Source: DASWJZ01 sp963814905
GTDB lineage: Bacteria > Pseudomonadota > Alphaproteobacteria > Rhizobiales > Afifellaceae
Assembly: GCA_963814905.1 (NCBI GenBank)
Contig: CAWFEM010000008.1
Coordinates: 1-64,000 of the forward strand
Direction of reading: 5' to 3'
Length of the DNA stretch: 64,000 nucleotides
Below the pieces are notes generated by a model. The model was given only the letters and a program-made list of their open reading frames with translations, did not search any database and was not told the origin of the DNA. Both the position numbers and the translations under genes were made by a program. Shown here in pieces: positions 61,750 to 64,000 of the stretch (positions within the stretch are counted from its first letter, which is position 1; each line of letters begins with the position of its first letter).

Positions 61750-63259
61750 ATGAAAGCCCGCGTCGCGATCGACCGGGATTTCTCCATCGGCCCGATCGAC
61801 GCGCGCATCTATGGCGCCTTCCTCGAGCACATGGGCCGCGCCGTCTATGGCGGCATCTACGAGCCGGGTCATGACGGCGCCGACGCCGACGGCTTCCGCA
61901 CCGACGTGCTCGATCACGTGCGCGCGCTGAAGCCCCCGATCGTGCGCTATCCCGGCGGCAACTTCGTCTCCGCCTATGACTGGGAGGACGGCATCGGCCC
62001 GAAGGCGGAGCGGCCGGTCCGGCTCGATTATGCCTGGCGCTCGACCGAGACGAACCAGGTCGGCGTCGACGATTTCGCCCGCTGGGCGGAAAGCGCCGGC
62101 ACCGAGATGATGCTCGCCGTCAATCTCGGAACGCGCGGTATCGACGCCGCGCGAAGCCTCGTCGAATACTGCAACCATCCCGGCGGCACCGCGTGGAGCG
62201 ACCGCCGCATCGCCAACGGCCGCAAGGAGCCTTACGGCGTCCGCGCCTGGTGCCTCGGCAACGAGATGGACGGGCCCTGGCAGGTCGGCCACAAGACGGC
62301 GGAGGAATATGGCCGCCTCGCCAACGAGACGGCGAAGGCGATGCGCGCGTTCGATCCGACGCTTGAGCTTGTCGCCTGCGGGTCGTCCTCGATGTTCATG
62401 CCGACCTTTCCGGCGTGGGAATCGACCGTCCTCGACCTTTGCTATGACGCGATCGATCACATCTCGCTGCACATGTATTTCGACGACGCGGAGAGCGACT
62501 ACCTGAATTTCGTGGCGAAGCCGCTCGCCATGGACGCCTATATCAAGACCGTCGCCGGCATCGCCGACGGGGTTAAGGCGAAGAGGCGCTCCGGCAAGCG
62601 CGTCCATATCTGCTTCGACGAGTGGAACGTCTGGTACCACGACCGCCTTGCCGACATGGAGCGCGTGACAAAGTGGAACTGGCCGGTCGCGCCGGCGCTG
62701 CTGGAGGAAGATTTCACCTTCGCCGACGCCCTTGTCGTCGCGCTTATCCTGAACACGCTGATCCGCAACGCCGACCGCGTGAAGATCGCCTGCATCGCGC
62801 AGCTGGTGAACGTCATCGCGCCGATTCGCACGCGGAACGGCGGGCCGTCGTGGCGGCAGACGATCTATCACCCGCTGCGGATCGCCTCTCTCTATGGGCG
62901 CGGCGAGGCGCTCTCCGTCGCCGTCGATTGTCCGGCCTACGATGCGCCGGCCGCCGCGAACGTGCCTTATCTCGACGTTGCCGCGGTGGCGAACGCCGAC
63001 GGCAAGACACTGACGCTGTTCATGGTCAACCGCCATCCTGACGAGGCGATGACCATCGACGCGGCGCTGACGGGTTTCAGGCCGCGCTCGATCGCCGAGC
63101 ATGTCGTGCTCGCGCATGCCGACCTCGGGCGCGACCAACATCGAGGCCGCGCCGAACAACGTCGTCCCGAAGAAGGGCAGGGGCCTTTCGCTCCGCGACG
63201 GCCGGGTGAAGGGCAGACTTCCGTCCGCCTCTTACACAGTGCTCCGCATCACGATCTAA
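61750..63259 (+). pseudogene. abfA: Alpha-L-arabinofuranosidase (GH51), frameshifted near the C-terminus
   Basis: A glycoside hydrolase of family 51 that releases terminal arabinofuranosyl residues. The acid/base glutamate is E172 in CLGNEMDGPWQVGH, and the nucleophile is E291 in CFDEWNVWYH; RYPGGNFVSAYDWEDGIGPK is also diagnostic. At 63127-63129 an extra G breaks the frame after AEHVVLAHADL; the correct frame continues GATNIEAAPNNVVPKKG and ends ASYTVLRITI with a stop at 63259, giving about 502 residues as usual. The wrong frame runs on to 63840 over the opposite-strand gene. A single extra base in a G run suggests a recent mutation or sequencing error. The start is the ATG at 61750. Confidence 0.85.
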
Positions 63260-63789
63260 GCGCCTTCGCACCAGGGCTCGCGGTGACCGATCCACTCGCG
63301 CGCCAGGCCCTCACGGACGAGGACCGTGCCGAGCGATCGGCCGTCGCGCGTCACCACCCTGAGCTTGCGGCCGTACTGGTCCTCATCGCGTCCCTGCGTC
63401 CGCATCCGGAACGGCCCCTCGTTCAGAAGCTCTTGCAGGCGGTTCGTGGCGGCTGTGCCGAGCCGCGCTTCTTCCGCGCAGCGCGACGGATGCGTTTCCG
63501 GCGCGTCGATATCGGCGATGCGGATCTTTTCGCCGCCGAAGCGGAACGTGTCTCCGTCGATGACGCAATTGTCGCTACGGCTCCCGCCGCACATCGCGAA
63601 GCTTTGCGTCACCGAAGTATCGATGCCGATCTCCGGAAGCTTCAGGTGCGGTCCGCCGCCGTTCAGAACGACCGCTACGCCCGCGAGGCCGATGAAAATC
63701 CAAAGCGCATAGGACTGCCAGGCGGGCAGCAGACCCGTTACGGAATGCCGTCCGCCGGTTCTCTTTCGAAAAGGCCTGATATTTCCCAC
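63256..63789 (-). CDS. Thermonuclease family protein (SNase-like), membrane-anchored
   Basis: A 177-residue protein with one hydrophobic segment (about residues 25-43) and an SNase-like domain beyond it. The domain opens CVIDGDTFRFGGEKIRIADI then DAPETHPSRC, and continues with DQYGRKLRVVTRDGRSLG and REGLAREW. The conserved Asp/Arg/Glu positions of the nuclease are largely kept, including D-T and R-x5-APE. It is convergent with the GH51 gene; their stops overlap by four bases, which supports 63259 as the true GH51 end. Confidence 0.85.
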   Translation of the reverse strand: MGNIRPFRKRTGGRHSVTGLLPAWQSYALWIFIGLAGVAVVLNGGGPHLKLPEIGIDTSVTQSFAMCGGSRSDNCVIDGDTFRFGGEKIRIADIDAPETHPSRCAEEARLGTAATNRLQELLNEGPFRMRTQGRDEDQYGRKLRVVTRDGRSLGTVLVREGLAREWIGHREPWCEGA

Positions 63790-63861
63790 GGGGCTCGACC
63801 CTCGCCGATTGCGCGGCCGAGCCTCTTCCGGAAGCGTTAGGAAATCGTCTCTGCGGCGCGT

Positions 63862-64000
63862 CTAGTCGTCGCCGATCGCCGATGCGAAGCGCGTTTCAAG
63901 CGTGGCGAGGTCTCCCGTGTGCCTGATGGAATTCCGCCCGGTTTCCATGATCGCCTCCATATGGCGCCGCAGCGCCCCTCGCTGCGTCTCCGTGCGCGGC
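63862..64000 (-). CDS. Unidentified protein, C-terminal 45 residues (runs off right edge)
   Basis: The open frame enters from the right edge and ends TLETRFASAIGDD. It looks helical and charged (RRHMEAIMETGRNSIRH). The frame has no stop across the visible 45 codons and no ribosome site that would make the internal ATGs convincing starts. I do not recognise the family. Confidence 0.4.
   Translation of the reverse strand, partial: PRTETQRGALRRHMEAIMETGRNSIRHTGDLATLETRFASAIGDD

Noticed and set aside
63260..63840. Extension of the GH51 reading frame to a 713-residue protein
   Set aside because: The extension is out of the GH51 frame after the extra G and is antisense to the thermonuclease gene; its sequence has no GH51 similarity.

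Overview
The window is a high-GC chromosomal segment from an alphaproteobacterium, most likely of the order Hyphomicrobiales (Rhizobiales). Four gene orders support this: fabA-fabB-fabI divergent from an Irr-type Fur regulator; rimP-nusA-(YlxR/L7Ae)-infB-rbfA-truB-rpsO-pnp in one run; mutS, glnD, murJ and trpS clustered; and a 5-aminolevulinate synthase for haem. The species cannot be named from the sequence alone.

Layout. Bases 1-850 look mobile: the N-terminal part of a tyrosine recombinase enters from the left edge, followed by about 590 bases without a recognisable gene. Bases 851-3761 hold a divergent pair, a ligase-associated metallo-beta-lactamase exonuclease and an ATP-dependent DNA ligase. 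Bases 3963-13000 carry transport and metabolism genes (small membrane protein, MATE exporter, truncated haemoglobin, pyrD, DUF952, sodium/solute symporter, mscL, aminotransferase, AbrB-type permease), then hemA, a Tad/vWA protein and a CBS-domain hemolysin-like protein. Bases 17569-24510 form the most eroded stretch: a frameshifted mtnA, small unknown genes, a truncated nitroreductase, an AraC regulator beside tRNA-Thr, and an orphan minimal nucleotidyltransferase lying between pheS and pheT. The rpmI-rplT-pheS and pheT genes sit in the same stretch.

Bases 27224-43000 contain a universal stress protein, trpS, murJ, glnD, a methyltransferase, a persulfide-dioxygenase-like metallo-beta-lactamase, mutS, sppA, ihfB, a LapA-domain protein, an ornithine cyclodeaminase homologue and two tandem paralogous small exported proteins. 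Bases 42700-52480 are the transcription/translation operon, starting with a clear promoter and an attenuator-like hairpin before rimP. Two tandem GGDEF-EAL proteins follow, then the fab operon, irr, an SH3-domain protein, a 2-hydroxyacid dehydrogenase, a frameshifted GH51 arabinofuranosidase, a thermonuclease homologue and an unidentified partial gene at the right edge.

The recurrent non-coding signal is a family of about 100-base, double-hairpin palindromic repeats (six copies, two of them inside essential operons). A different palindrome has become the 3' coding end of rbfA. I found no CRISPR array, intact prophage or clearly new multigene system. The most interesting items are the repeat family, the rimP leader, the degenerate EAL protein, the orphan antitoxin-like gene in pheS-pheT, and the paired small exported proteins.
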